From positions 2,303,501 through 2,367,500 of the forward strand of contig NZ_BLIN01000005.1 of the NCBI RefSeq assembly GCF_009811555.1: a stretch of DNA of 64,000 bases, read 5' to 3'. This document shows, in pieces, positions 38,032-47,468 of this stretch. Origin of the DNA: Streptomyces caniferus. GTDB taxonomy: Bacteria; Actinomycetota; Actinomycetes; Streptomycetales; Streptomycetaceae. The notes under the pieces are model-generated. The model had not been told where the DNA came from and ran no database searches. It saw only the letters and a program-made list of their open reading frames with translations. Position 1 is the first letter of the stretch, and each line of letters opens with the position of its first letter. Made by a program: the position numbers and the translations under genes.

Positions 38032-38778
38032 GTGACCTCCGTGCGCCTACCGCTCTTCCCGTTGAACTCGGTGCTGTTCCCGGGCCTCGTGCTCCCGCTG
38101 AACGTCTTCGAGGCGCGGTACCGGGCGATGATGCGCGATCTGAGCGCGGTGCCCGAGGACGACCGCCGCTTCGCCGTGATCGCGATCCGGGACGGCCGCG
38201 AGGTCGCCGCCACCGCCCAGGGCATGCCGGACGCCACGCTGCCTTCCGCCGAGGGCCCCACGGCGGGCTTCGGCGACGACCCCATGCAGGCGTTCCACGC
38301 CGTGGGCTGTATCGCCGACGCGGCGACCATCCGGGAGAAGTCGTCCGACGACGACACCGGCTACGAGGTCCTCGCCACCGGCACCACCCGCTTCCGGCTG
38401 CTGTCGGTGGACACCTCGGGGCCGTATCTGACCGGCGAGCTGGAGGAGCTGGAGGACGGCGACGGGGAGGGCGCGGGCGCGCTCGCCTCGGGCGTCGTAC
38501 GGGCCTTCCGCACCTACCAGAAGCGGCTGGCCTGGGCGAACGAGCGGACCCTGTCGAGCGGACAGGACCTGCCGGCCGACCCGTCGGTGCTGTCGTACCT
38601 CGTCGCTGCCGCGGCCGTGCTGGACGTCCCCGCCAAGCAGCGGCTGCTGGAGGCGCCGGACACCGCGTCCCGGCTGGGGCAGGAGCTGAAACTGCTTCGC
38701 CAGGAGTCGGCGCTGCTCGGTAAGCTCCCGTCGCTGCCGGCGGTGGACCTGACCCGGCAGCCGACCAGCCCCAACTGA
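38032..38778 (+). CDS. LON substrate-binding-domain protein
   Basis: A 248-residue protein consisting of the N-terminal (substrate-recognition) domain of Lon protease without the ATPase or protease parts. Recognised by RLPLFPLNSVLFPGLVLPLN, VFEARYRAMMRDL, FAVIAIRDGREV, AVGCIADAATI and GTTRFRLLSVD, followed by a helical C-terminal bundle. Such stand-alone proteins are common in actinobacteria; role unknown, perhaps an adaptor. The GTG start gives the normal domain opening; longer upstream reading runs into the repeat island. The YbaK gene follows 34 bp later. Confidence 0.88.
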   Translation: MTSVRLPLFPLNSVLFPGLVLPLNVFEARYRAMMRDLSAVPEDDRRFAVIAIRDGREVAATAQGMPDATLPSAEGPTAGFGDDPMQAFHAVGCIADAATIREKSSDDDTGYEVLATGTTRFRLLSVDTSGPYLTGELEELEDGDGEGAGALASGVVRAFRTYQKRLAWANERTLSSGQDLPADPSVLSYLVAAAAVLDVPAKQRLLEAPDTASRLGQELKLLRQESALLGKLPSLPAVDLTRQPTSPN

Positions 38779-38812
38779 CCGACCGGCCCGACCCACGCGA
38801 GGCACGAAGACG

Positions 38813-39307
38813 GTGGCGAAGAAGTCCAGGAAATCCGTCGGCACGCCTGCCACGGCGGCCCTCACCGCGGCGGGCGTCGCGTTCACCACGCACGCCTACG
38901 CGCACGACCCGGCCGCCGCGTCGTACGGCGAGGAGGCCGCCGAGGCCCTCGGTGTCGCGCCCGACCAGGTGTTCAAGACGCTGCTGGCGGACGTCGACGG
39001 CACCCTGACGGTCGCCGTGGTCCCGGTGTCGGGGTCGCTGGACCTCAAGGCGCTGGCGGCCGCGGTGGGCGGCAAGCGGGCCACGATGGCCGATCCGGCG
39101 GCGGCCGAGCGCAGCACGGGCTACGTCCTGGGCGGGATCTCGCCGCTGGGGCAGCGCAAACGGCTGCGCACGGTCGTGGACGCCTCGGCCGAGGGCCGGG
39201 CGACGGTCTGTGTGTCGGCGGGGCGGCGCGGGCTGGAGGTCGAGCTGTCGCCGGAGGATCTGGTGGCGCTCACGGGGGCGCACCTCGCGCCGATCGCCCG
39301 CGGCTGA
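38813..39307 (+). CDS. ybaK: YbaK/Cys-tRNA(Pro) deacylase family protein
   Basis: A 164-residue trans-editing enzyme that removes cysteine or other wrong amino acids from tRNA(Pro). YbaK features: ALGVAPDQVFKTLLADVDG with the catalytic-region Lys in FKTL, VAVVPVSGSLDLKALAAAVG, TGYVLGGISPLGQRKRLRTV and VCVSAGRRGLEVELSPEDLV. The GTG start is 34 bp after the LON gene; a short weak hairpin lies beyond the stop. Confidence 0.93.
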   Translation: MAKKSRKSVGTPATAALTAAGVAFTTHAYAHDPAAASYGEEAAEALGVAPDQVFKTLLADVDGTLTVAVVPVSGSLDLKALAAAVGGKRATMADPAAAERSTGYVLGGISPLGQRKRLRTVVDASAEGRATVCVSAGRRGLEVELSPEDLVALTGAHLAPIARG

Positions 39308-39316
39308 AACGCACGG

Positions 39317-39344
39317 CGGGGCGACCAGAGGACCGGCCGCCCCG
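39317..39344. terminator. Weak convergent terminator
   Basis: CGGGGCG and CGCCCCG, a 7-bp stem with a 14-nt loop, between the ybaK and DUF2567-like stops. Confidence 0.4.
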
Positions 39345-39358
39345 TACGTCTGCGCAGG

Positions 39359-40078
39359 TCAGTCCGCGGCGGGCGGCTGCGGCGTCGGCTCGTCCCCGGG
39401 CCAGTGCGGCGCCTCCGGCTCCGGGTCGCGCGGCCCGAACAGCCCGGTCAGTGCGAGCTGGGTGAGCATCGCGCCGATCGGCCAGGCCAGCAGCGCGCCC
39501 TTGGCCTGCAGCCGCAGCGGGCCGTCGAAGGTCACCCCGGGGCCGACCTGCTTGGCGTGTGCGGCCACGTCCGGCGTGGGGCCCAGCCACATGCCCGTCA
39601 CCCAGCCCAGCACGGCGCCGAGCAGCCCGCCCACGACCAGCGCCACGACCAGCGGGATCCCGCCGCGCCGGCGGAAGAGGAAGACCGCGGCGGCGGTGAG
39701 CACGCCGAAGCCGAGGGACAGCAGGACGAAGGTGCCGTCCGCGCCGATCGCCTCCTCGCCCTCGGTGTTCTTGAGATAGACGTTGCGGGTGTCCGCGATC
39801 AGCGGGATGTGCGGCGCGAGCCAGTTCCACAGCACGCCGAGCAGTACGCCGCTCACCGCGACCACGAGCGCGATCAGTGCGCCCTCGCGCAGCTCACGGG
39901 CCAGCTCGGGGCCGCCGAGGCCGCCGTGGTCGGCGACGGGCGCGGCCTCGGGGTGCTGCGGCTCGTCGGGCGGTTGGTTGTCGGGTGGCGTCAGCGGTGC
40001 GGTCACCCCGTCATCGTGCCAGGTGGGGCTGGTGGGACCCGAAGCAGGACGGCCGTTCGGTGTGGTGGCGCCCGTCAT
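39359..40078 (-). CDS. DUF2567-like membrane protein
   Basis: A 239-residue membrane protein. The first ~80 residues are Pro/Ala-rich and disordered. Four hydrophobic segments follow: GALIALVVAVSGVLLGVLWN, TFVLLSLGFGVLTAAAVFLF, PLVVALVVGGLLGAVLGWVT and LLAWPIGAMLTQLALTGLF. The DUF2567 name is from general resemblance and is tentative. The ATG overlaps the permease stop (ATGA), so it is coupled to the ABC exporter and may be an accessory of it. Function unknown. Confidence 0.7.
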   Translation of the reverse strand: MTGATTPNGRPASGPTSPTWHDDGVTAPLTPPDNQPPDEPQHPEAAPVADHGGLGGPELARELREGALIALVVAVSGVLLGVLWNWLAPHIPLIADTRNVYLKNTEGEEAIGADGTFVLLSLGFGVLTAAAVFLFRRRGGIPLVVALVVGGLLGAVLGWVTGMWLGPTPDVAAHAKQVGPGVTFDGPLRLQAKGALLAWPIGAMLTQLALTGLFGPRDPEPEAPHWPGDEPTPQPPAAD

Positions 40079-40899
40079 CGGGACGCCGCCCGGCGGTACG
40101 CCCATGTGGCGACGGCCAGCGAGAGCACTCCCACGGCCGCGCAGACCCCCAGGTCGGCGCCGACCGCAACCCAGTCGGGATGCGGGTCGAAGCTGCGCGC
40201 CAGCGCCTCCACGCCGTAGGTCGAGGGCAGCAGATCGCGGGCCCAGCCGATCACCTCGGGCATCCGCTCGGCCGGCAGCACCCCCAGCAGCAGCGCCGCG
40301 GACATGCCCAACTGGCCGCAGAGCGTGGCGAGTTCGGGCCGGGGCGCGAGCAGGCCGAGGGCCGCGCCGAGACCGGCCAGTGCCGCCCCGGCGAGCGGGA
40401 GCACGGCGGCCAGCACCCACAGGTGGGCCATCGGCAGCTGGAAGAGCACACAGCCGGTGACCGCGGTGACCACCGTCCCCGGCACGGTGAAGGAGGCGTA
40501 CGCGGCGGCGGCGCCGAGCACCACGGCGGCCGGCGGCACCGGCAGCGTGGCGTAGTGGTCGAGCCCGCCGCCGGCCCGCAGCTGGCCGAAGTACTGGGCG
40601 AGGAGGTTGAGCGCCACGAAGGCGACGACCAGCACGCTGGAGCCGGAGACCACGGACCGGGCCGCGTCCCCGCCGTCGACCACCCCGCGCAGCAGGACCA
40701 TGATCCCGATGGACTGGAAGGTGGCGACGAACAGCAGCGGGATCCGTGCGACCCGGGCCCGGGAGAGCTGGGCACGGTAGACGGCGACCAGCGCGGGCAC
40801 CAGACGGGCGCGCGGCGCCAGCGGGGCGGCCTCCTCGGGCCGCGCCCCGCTCGTGCCCGGGACCGCCCCGGCCACCGCCTGCGCGGGAACCACACTCAC
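40075..40899 (-). CDS. ABC-2 type exporter permease
   Basis: A 274-residue integral membrane protein with six hydrophobic segments in the ABC-2 pattern. It begins with a cytoplasmic PRARLVPALVAVYRAQLSRAR, and includes SVLVVAFVALNLLAQYFGQL, VVLGAAAAYASFTVPGTVV and SAALLLGVLPAERMPEVIGW, followed by LLPSTYGVEALARSF, which resembles the ABC-2 signature (LP...Y..EA.R). GTG start; its ATPase lies just upstream (80-bp gap). Substrate unknown. Confidence 0.85.
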   Translation of the reverse strand: MSVVPAQAVAGAVPGTSGARPEEAAPLAPRARLVPALVAVYRAQLSRARVARIPLLFVATFQSIGIMVLLRGVVDGGDAARSVVSGSSVLVVAFVALNLLAQYFGQLRAGGGLDHYATLPVPPAAVVLGAAAAYASFTVPGTVVTAVTGCVLFQLPMAHLWVLAAVLPLAGAALAGLGAALGLLAPRPELATLCGQLGMSAALLLGVLPAERMPEVIGWARDLLPSTYGVEALARSFDPHPDWVAVGADLGVCAAVGVLSLAVATWAYRRAASR

Positions 40900-40980
40900 C
40901 GTGTCACCAAGCCTTCCTCGCTGCCCCCGTGGTCTTCCTTACGTCCGCCGCGGCGGTCCCCGTTCACGCCGTCCCGCTCT

Positions 40981-41991
40981 TCACGCCTTGACCAGCCCCT
41001 CCGCCCGGCCCCCCAGGGCCAGGTACACGTCCTCCAGGCTGGGCGTGGCCAGCGTGAAATCGTCCAGGGCCGCGAAGGCGGGTCCCGCGGTGACCGCGGC
41101 CACGGCGGACCGGGCGCGGTCGGCGGGCAGGCGCAGGGTCCAGCGGCGGCCGGAGGTGTGCGCGACGGCTTCGAGGACGGCGACCTCGGGCACCTCCAGC
41201 GGCGGGCGGTCGCGCCACACCAGCTCCAGCCGGACCTCCTCGCTCACCATTTCCTTGAGTCCGCCGGGCGTGTCGCAGGCGATGACGCGGCCCCGGTCGA
41301 TCACCGCGACCCGGTCGAGCACGCTCTCGGCCTCCAGGACGTTATGGGTCACCAGCACCACCGTGGCGCCGCGCTCGGCCCGGCGCCGGTCCACCGCGGC
41401 CCACACGGCGCGCCGTGCGACCGGGTCCATCCCGGTGGTCGGCTCGTCCAGCACCAGCAGCGGCCGCTCGCCGATCAGCGCGGTGGCCAGGCAGGCCAGC
41501 CGCCGCTGCCCGCCGGACAGCTTCTTCAGGGCCCGTCCGGTGAGGTCCCCGAGGCCCAGCTCGCCGATCACGTCGTCCCGCTCGGCGCGCGCCTCGCGGG
41601 CACCGAGCCCGCGCAGCCGTCCGGTGGTCTCCACGGCCAGCGCGACCGTCATCTCGTCCAGGGCGGTGGACTCCTGGCCCAGGTAGCCCAGCAGCCGGGC
41701 GGCCCGCTCCGGGTGACGCACCAGGTCGTGGCCCAGTACGGAGATGCTGCCGGAGTCCGGGCGCAGCAGTCCGGTCAGCTGGCGGACCAGGGTGGACTTG
41801 CCGGCCCCGTTGGGGCCGAGCAGCCCGAAGATCTCGCCGCGGCGCACGTCCAGGGTGATGCCGTCGTTGGCGCGTACGGCGGTCGCCCGTGCCGCCCCGC
41901 GGCGCCCGCGCATCGCGGGGTACGTCTTGACCAGGTCCCGCACGGCGCACACCGGCACCCCGCGCTCCACCTGTTTTGCGCCCGTCCTCAC
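40981..41991 (-). CDS. ABC transporter ATP-binding protein
   Basis: A 336-residue DrrA/CcmA-type ATPase. Walker A GLLGPNGAGKST, Q-loop YLGQES, signature LSGGQRRLACLATAL, Walker B LLVLDEPTTGMDP and the switch VLVTHN are all present. The C-terminal ~90 residues form the extra domain typical of drug/lipid exporters of this class. GTG start. It powers the adjacent ABC-2 permease; the gap to the NYN gene upstream is 83 bp. Substrate unknown. Confidence 0.95.
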   Translation of the reverse strand: MRTGAKQVERGVPVCAVRDLVKTYPAMRGRRGAARATAVRANDGITLDVRRGEIFGLLGPNGAGKSTLVRQLTGLLRPDSGSISVLGHDLVRHPERAARLLGYLGQESTALDEMTVALAVETTGRLRGLGAREARAERDDVIGELGLGDLTGRALKKLSGGQRRLACLATALIGERPLLVLDEPTTGMDPVARRAVWAAVDRRRAERGATVVLVTHNVLEAESVLDRVAVIDRGRVIACDTPGGLKEMVSEEVRLELVWRDRPPLEVPEVAVLEAVAHTSGRRWTLRLPADRARSAVAAVTAGPAFAALDDFTLATPSLEDVYLALGGRAEGLVKA

Positions 41992-42074
41992 GAGCTATGA
42001 GGGTACGCGTCCCCGGCCCGCCTCCGGGCCGCGGGGCTCGGCGGGCGGGCCCAAGGAGGCTGCCGTCGGGCCGG

Positions 42075-43385
42075 TCAGTCGCCTGCCGGAGCGTGCTCGG
42101 CGGCCGTCCGCAGATCGACCTCGCGCCAGAATCCGGCCCGGATCGCATAGCGGTCGTGCTCGTCGATCTGATCGTCCTTGTGGGCCAGCAGGCCGAACCG
42201 GGCGGCGTAGCGCAGCAGTTCACCGTCGATCCGGTGCGGGATGCGCGGGTACTCCGTCGACAGCTGCTGGAGGTGGGTGGTGTCGGAGAGCCGGTCGGTC
42301 CAGCGGCGGGCGAAGACCTGGCCGACCTCGAAGGGGTCGCCGCTGACGGCGGTGATGTCCTCCTCGCGGTCGGCCCAGCGCTGCTCGGCGCTGGTGAGCT
42401 GGGCGAGGGTGGGCAGGGCCGCGGTCTCGGAGGGCTCGCCGACCGGCCCGCCGCGCTCGACCCAGCCCTTGTCGGACGACCAGCGCAGGGTGGCGCCGGC
42501 CGCCGGTGCCTGCGGGGCGGAGCCGCCGGCACCCGCGGCCCCCTGGCCCGCGGCGTGGGCCCGGCCGAGCCCGGCCAGGTCCTTGGGGGTGGGGACGCCC
42601 CTGGAGCCCACTGCGCCGGGCTCGTCGTCGGCGGCCGGTGCGCCCTCGGTGCCGGCCGGTGGCCGGGAGACGCCGTTGGCGCCGTTGCGCTCCCGGGCGT
42701 GCTCGACGGACTCCGGGCCGGTGGCGGCTGCCGCCGCGGCGGCAGCCGCCGCGACCGCGGACTCGGGCAGCGGGGCGGAGAGGATCGCGGCGATCTCGGG
42801 GCGCGGTACCGGCGGCGGCGCGCAGGGGCCGCCGAGCTCCTTGGCGCGCACCGCGCGGGTGATCCAGGTCCGGTCCAGCACCCGCCGCTCGTCGGCCTCG
42901 GCGACCAGGTCCTCGGACTGGTTGTAGTCGCCGTCCGCGGCCTGGACGGCCCACAGGTGGACCGCGACGCCGTGTTCCTTCGCCGACATCAGGCCGGGCA
43001 GGAGGTCGCCGTCGCCGGTGACCAGGACGATGTCGGAGCAGGCGCGGTTACGGGCGAGTTCGGTCAGCTCGGCGTGCATCGCGGCGTCCACGCCCTTCTG
43101 CGCCCAGCGTCCGTCGCTGCGGGTCAGGGCGCCCAGCCGGACGGTGACCCGGGGCATCACCCGCAGTCGCCGGTGCTCGGGCTGCGGGACGCGGTCGGGC
43201 GCGCCGTCGAACCAGTAGATCCGCAGCAGCGGACGTTCGGTGTCCGCCTCGGCGCGCTGGCGCAGGCCCTGGATGAGGGCGGCGTGATCCACCGTGATCC
43301 GGGAACGGGCGGGCTCTCCGGCGAGCAGGCTCGCCGCGGCGCCGAGCAAATACCCGGCGTCCACCAGGACGACACAGCGATCCAC
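42075..43385 (-). CDS. NYN-domain (LabA/DUF88-like) protein
   Basis: A 436-residue protein. The N-terminal ~180 residues are a NYN/PIN-like nuclease domain: VDRCVVLVDAGYLLGAAASL, then RIYWFDGAPD, KGVDAAMHAELTELA and DIVLVTGDGDLLPGL. The Asp residues in VDAGY, KGVDA and TGDGD fit a metal-dependent RNase site. A linker follows with a run of ten Ala and much Gly/Pro, and then a separate ~120-residue helical C-terminal domain (EVGQVFARRWTDRLSD). GTG start chosen for its AGGGTGG site and because it opens directly on the first strand. RNA target unknown. Confidence 0.85.
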   Translation of the reverse strand: MDRCVVLVDAGYLLGAAASLLAGEPARSRITVDHAALIQGLRQRAEADTERPLLRIYWFDGAPDRVPQPEHRRLRVMPRVTVRLGALTRSDGRWAQKGVDAAMHAELTELARNRACSDIVLVTGDGDLLPGLMSAKEHGVAVHLWAVQAADGDYNQSEDLVAEADERRVLDRTWITRAVRAKELGGPCAPPPVPRPEIAAILSAPLPESAVAAAAAAAAAATGPESVEHARERNGANGVSRPPAGTEGAPAADDEPGAVGSRGVPTPKDLAGLGRAHAAGQGAAGAGGSAPQAPAAGATLRWSSDKGWVERGGPVGEPSETAALPTLAQLTSAEQRWADREEDITAVSGDPFEVGQVFARRWTDRLSDTTHLQQLSTEYPRIPHRIDGELLRYAARFGLLAHKDDQIDEHDRYAIRAGFWREVDLRTAAEHAPAGD

Positions 43386-43570
43386 GATCCACCCTCTTCC
43401 CTGAGGTGCTGATGTCCGGTCGCCCCCCGGCTCGGCCCGTGGCACGAGTTCTCTTCGGTTGTGCTTCGAGTCTGCCCGACCCTACGGGCGTTATCTGCCC
43501 GAACTCGATCATCGGCGTGGCGGATTCGGCGGGGATCTCGAGTACAGCGCGTGATCAACCGTATAACGCA

Positions 43571-43582
43571 GGGTAATTACCC
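43571..43582. promoter_or_regulatory. 12-bp palindrome in a divergent gap
   Basis: GGGTAATTACCC, perfect, in the 274 bp between the NYN gene and the small hydrophilic-protein gene and about 80 bp before the latter. A possible operator; regulator unknown. Confidence 0.35.
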
Positions 43583-43659
43583 GAAATGCAGCGGTCTGTC
43601 CGCCATGTAAGTCTGGGTTCCGGCCCCGATCCCAGATTCCCCCCTCAGGAGGCACGATC

Positions 43660-43839
43660 ATGGCCAAGGACAAGAAGCAGGACCGCAGTCAGCAGCAGAA
43701 GACGGCATCCGCGGCCGAGCGCGGCCAGCAGGAAGCACAGAAGGCGAGCCTGGAGGCACAGTCCCAGTCGCGGTCGCAGGCGCAGGGCAGCCCGGCAGAT
43801 GTTGCGCGTAAGCACCAGCGGCGCTTCGGTCACAACTGA
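43660..43839 (+). CDS. Small hydrophilic protein
   Basis: A 59-residue, Gln/Lys/Arg/Ser-rich, probably unfolded protein: MAKDKKQDRSQQQKTASAAE, ending in DVARKHQRRFGHN. An ideal AGGAGG site lies 8 nt before the ATG. It has its own short transcription unit, with a divergent promoter region in front and a strong hairpin 20 bp behind. The conserved-looking C-terminal RRFGHN resembles small hydrophilic proteins I recall from other Streptomyces. Function unknown. Confidence 0.75.
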   Translation: MAKDKKQDRSQQQKTASAAERGQQEAQKASLEAQSQSRSQAQGSPADVARKHQRRFGHN

Positions 43840-43858
43840 TCCACGCCGTACAGAGGTT

Positions 43859-43889
43859 GAGGGGCGCGTCCACTTCGGGCGCGCCCCTC
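43859..43889. terminator. Bidirectional terminator, small protein gene / dnaE
   Basis: GAGGGGCGCG and CGCGCCCCTC, a perfect 10-bp stem with an 11-nt loop, between converging genes. Confidence 0.75.
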
Positions 43890-43916
43890 GGGGTTGGCAG
43901 GGCCGGAGCCCGCGGA

Positions 43917-46900
43917 TCAGCCCGCCAGGCAGGACGGGCCGAGCAGCACCTTCAGATCACCGAACAGCGACGGGTCGGGCGTGACCCGGTGCCGGTCCAG
44001 TCGGAGCACGGTCGTCTTGCGCGCCCCCTGCAGCTTGATCCGCACCTCCGTGGCGCCCCGGTGGCTGTTCAGCACCTCGCCGAGCTTCTCGACCATCGGC
44101 GGGGTGACCTTGACCGTCGGAATGGTGATCGTCACGGGGGCGTTGGCACCGGCCTCCGAGAGGTCGGGGACCATCATCTCCATGGCCACCAGCCGCGGGA
44201 TGTCCTCGCGCTTGTCGAGGCGGCCCTTGACGAAGACCACGGTGTCCTCGACGAGTTGGGTGGACACCAGCTGGTAGGTCGCCGGAAAGAACATGCAGTC
44301 GATGGAGCCGGCCAGGTCCTCGACCGTGGCGATCGCCCAGGCGTTGCCCTGCTTGGTCATCTTGCGCTGCAGGCCGGAGATGATGCCGCCGATGGTGACG
44401 ATCGAACCGTCGGAGTAGTCGCCGCCGGTCAGCTGGGCGATGGCGGCGTCCGCCTTGTCGGACAGTACGTGTTCCAGGCCGAAGAGCGGATGGTCGGAGA
44501 CGTAGAGGCCGAGCATCTCGCGCTCCTGGGCGAGGAGGTAGGTCTTGTCCCACTCGATGTCCGAGAACTCCACGTCCAGACCGAAGCCGGGGCCCTCGTC
44601 CGCGCTGTCGTCGCCCATGCCGCCGAAGAGGTCGAACTGCCCCTCGGCCTCCTTGCGCTTGACCTGGACGACGTTGTCGATCATCGGTTCGTAGTGCGCC
44701 GTCAGGCCCTTGCGGGTGTGGCCCATCTCGTCGAACGCGCCGGCCTTGATCAGGGATTCGGTGGTCCGCTTGTTGCAGACGACCGCGTCGACCTTGTCGA
44801 GGTAGTCCGGGAAGGAGAGGTACTTCCCCTTCGCCTTGCGGCTGCGGATGATCGAGTCGACGACGTTCTGGCCGACGTTGCGGACCGCGGTGAGGCCGAA
44901 GAGGATCACGTCGTCACCCTGGGCGGCGAAGTTGGCCTCGGACTCGTTGACGTTCGGCGGCAGCACCTTGATGCCCATGCGGCGGCATTCGTTCAGGTAG
45001 ACCGCCGACTTGTCCTTGTCGTCGCGCACCGAGGTCAGCAGCGCGGACATGTACTCGGCCGGGTAGTTGGCCTTGAGGTAGGCGGTCCAGTAGGTGACCA
45101 GGCCGTACGCGGAGGAGTGCGCCTTGTTGAAGGCGTAGCCGGCGAACGGGACCAGGACGTCCCACAGGGCCTGGATCGCCTGGTCGGAGAAGCCGTTCTT
45201 GCGGGCACCCTCCTGGAAGAGCACGAAGTTCTTCGCCAGCTCCTCGGGCTTCTTCTTGCCCATGACGCGGCGGAGGATGTCGGCCTCGCCGAGGGAGTAC
45301 CCGGCGATGATCTGGGCGGCCTTCTGCACCTGCTCCTGGTAGACGATCAGGCCGTAGGTGAGGCCGAGGACCTCCTTGAGGGGCTCCTCCAGCTCCGGGT
45401 GGATCGGGGTGATCTCCTGGAGGCCGTTCTTGCGCAGCGCGTAGTTGGTGTGCGAGTCCATGCCCATCGGGCCGGGACGGTAGAGCGCCGAGACGGCGGA
45501 AATGTCCTCGAAGTTGTCGGGCTTCATCAGCCGCAGCAGCGAACGCATCGGGCCGCCGTCGAACTGGAAGACGCCGAGGGTGTCGCCGCGGCAGAGCAGC
45601 TCGAAGGTCTTGGGGTCGTCGAGCGGTACGGAGAGCATCTCCAGGTCGACGCCCTTGTTGGCCTTCACCATCTTGACCGCGTCGTCCATGATCGTGAGGT
45701 TGCGCAGGCCCAGGAAGTCCATCTTGAGCAGGCCCAGCGACTCGCACTGGGGGTAGTCCCACTGCGTGATGGTCACGCCGTCGGTGTGCCGCGTCCAGAG
45801 CGGGGCGTGGTCGACGATGGGCTCACTGGACATGATCACGCCGGCCGCGTGCACACCCATCTGCCGGACCAGGCCCTCGACGCCCTTGGCGGTGTCGATG
45901 ACCTTCTTCACGTCCGGTTCGTTCTCGTACATCCCCCGGATCTCGCCCGCCTCGCTGTAGCGCGGGTGCTGGGGGTCGGTGATGCCGCTGAGGTCGATGC
46001 CCTTGCCGAGGACGTCGGCGGGCATGGCCTTGGTGAGGCGGTCGCCCATGGCGTAGGGGTAGCCGAGGACGCGCGCGGAGTCCTTGATGGCGTTCTTGGC
46101 CTTGATCTTGCCGTAGGTGCCGATCATGGCGACCTTGTCGGAGCCGTACTTCTCCGTCACATACCGGATCACTTCGACGCGCCTGCGCTCGTCGAAGTCG
46201 ATGTCGACATCGGGCATGGAGACGCGCTCGGGGTTGAGGAACCGCTCGAAGATCAGTCCGTGCGTGATCGGGTCGAGGTCGGTGATGCCCATGGCGTACG
46301 CCACGATCGAACCGGCCGCGGAACCTCGGCCGGGGCCGACCGCGATGCCGTTGTTCTTGGCCCACATGATGAAGTCGGCGACCACGAGGAAGTAGCCGGG
46401 GAACCCCATCTGGATGATGATGTCCATCTCGTACTCGGCCTGCTTCTGCCGGTCCTCGGGGACACCGCCCGGGTAGCGGCGCTGCATGCCGACCCGGACC
46501 TCCTCCTGGAACCAGGTGACCTCGGTGAAGCCCTCCGGGATGTCGAACTTCGGCATCAGGTCGCGCTTCTCGAACATCCCGTCGGTGTCGATCTGCTCGG
46601 CCACCAGGAAGGTGTTGGCGCAGCCCTGCTGCCAGGCGTCCGAGGAGTCGATGGCGTACATCTCGTCCGTGGACTTGAGGTAGTAGCCGGTGCCGTCGAA
46701 GCGGAAGCGGTCCGGGTCGGAGAGGTTCTTGCCGGTCTGGATGCACAGCAGCGCGTCGTGCGCCGTGGACTCGTGGGCGTAGGTGTAGTGCGAGTCGTTG
46801 GTGACCAGCGGCGGGATGTCGAGCTTCTTGCCGATCTCCAGGAGGCCGTCGCGGACCCGGCGCTCGATCTCGATGCCGTGGTCCATCAGCTCCAGGAAAT

Positions 46901-47468
46901 ACCGGTCCTTGCCGAAGATGTCCTGGTACTCGGACGCGGACTTCAGCGCCTCGTCGAACTGGCCGAGCCGCAGCCGGGTCTGCAGCTCACCGGAGGGGCA
47001 GCCGGTGGAGGCGATCAGGCCCTCGGACCACTGGGCGATGGTCTCCTTGTCCATCCGCGGCCACTTCGTCAGCCAGCCCTCGGCGTACGCGTCCGAGGAC
47101 AGCCGGAAGAGGTTGTGCAGACCGGTCTTGTTCGCCGCCCAGATCGTCTTGTGCGTGTAGCCACCGGAGCCCGAGACGTCGTCGCGCTTCTGGTGCGGCT
47201 GGCCCCACTGGACCTTGCGCTTGTTGCGCCGCGACTCCGGCGCCACATACGCCTCGATGCCGATGATCGGCGTCACCCCGGCCTTCTTCGCCGAGTGGAA
47301 GAAGTCGTACGCGCCGTGGAGGTTGCCGTGGTCGGACATGGCGATATGCGTCATGTCCATTTCGTTGCACGCCTTGAACATGTCCGACAGCCGCGCCGCA
47401 CCGTCCAGCAGTGAGTACTGGGTGTGGACATGCAGGTGCGTGAAGGGGGGCCTGGACGAGGCTGCCAC
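43917..47468 (-). CDS. dnaE: DNA polymerase III alpha subunit
   Basis: Catalytic subunit of the chromosomal replicase. 1,183 residues, DnaE1 type. The N-terminal PHP domain is intact, with FTHLHVHTQYSLLDG and AMSDHGNLHG, so it may keep proofreading activity as in mycobacterial DnaE1. The polymerase active site has PDVDIDFDERRR, with GPGRGSAAGS and KMDFLGLRNL nearby. The beta-clamp motif QFDLF is near residue 945, and the OB-fold domain follows (VTIGGIISGLQRKMTKQGN). The GTG start gives MAASSRPPFTHLHVH, with a GGAGG site upstream. Divergent from the DUF2252 gene. Confidence 0.98.
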   Translation of the reverse strand: MAASSRPPFTHLHVHTQYSLLDGAARLSDMFKACNEMDMTHIAMSDHGNLHGAYDFFHSAKKAGVTPIIGIEAYVAPESRRNKRKVQWGQPHQKRDDVSGSGGYTHKTIWAANKTGLHNLFRLSSDAYAEGWLTKWPRMDKETIAQWSEGLIASTGCPSGELQTRLRLGQFDEALKSASEYQDIFGKDRYFLELMDHGIEIERRVRDGLLEIGKKLDIPPLVTNDSHYTYAHESTAHDALLCIQTGKNLSDPDRFRFDGTGYYLKSTDEMYAIDSSDAWQQGCANTFLVAEQIDTDGMFEKRDLMPKFDIPEGFTEVTWFQEEVRVGMQRRYPGGVPEDRQKQAEYEMDIIIQMGFPGYFLVVADFIMWAKNNGIAVGPGRGSAAGSIVAYAMGITDLDPITHGLIFERFLNPERVSMPDVDIDFDERRRVEVIRYVTEKYGSDKVAMIGTYGKIKAKNAIKDSARVLGYPYAMGDRLTKAMPADVLGKGIDLSGITDPQHPRYSEAGEIRGMYENEPDVKKVIDTAKGVEGLVRQMGVHAAGVIMSSEPIVDHAPLWTRHTDGVTITQWDYPQCESLGLLKMDFLGLRNLTIMDDAVKMVKANKGVDLEMLSVPLDDPKTFELLCRGDTLGVFQFDGGPMRSLLRLMKPDNFEDISAVSALYRPGPMGMDSHTNYALRKNGLQEITPIHPELEEPLKEVLGLTYGLIVYQEQVQKAAQIIAGYSLGEADILRRVMGKKKPEELAKNFVLFQEGARKNGFSDQAIQALWDVLVPFAGYAFNKAHSSAYGLVTYWTAYLKANYPAEYMSALLTSVRDDKDKSAVYLNECRRMGIKVLPPNVNESEANFAAQGDDVILFGLTAVRNVGQNVVDSIIRSRKAKGKYLSFPDYLDKVDAVVCNKRTTESLIKAGAFDEMGHTRKGLTAHYEPMIDNVVQVKRKEAEGQFDLFGGMGDDSADEGPGFGLDVEFSDIEWDKTYLLAQEREMLGLYVSDHPLFGLEHVLSDKADAAIAQLTGGDYSDGSIVTIGGIISGLQRKMTKQGNAWAIATVEDLAGSIDCMFFPATYQLVSTQLVEDTVVFVKGRLDKREDIPRLVAMEMMVPDLSEAGANAPVTITIPTVKVTPPMVEKLGEVLNSHRGATEVRIKLQGARKTTVLRLDRHRVTPDPSLFGDLKVLLGPSCLAG

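Noticed and set aside
43857..47414. A long plus-strand open frame opposite dnaE (and similar ones opposite ileS, his and trp genes)
   Set aside because: Same GC-driven shadow effect; DnaE motifs are unambiguous on the minus strand.
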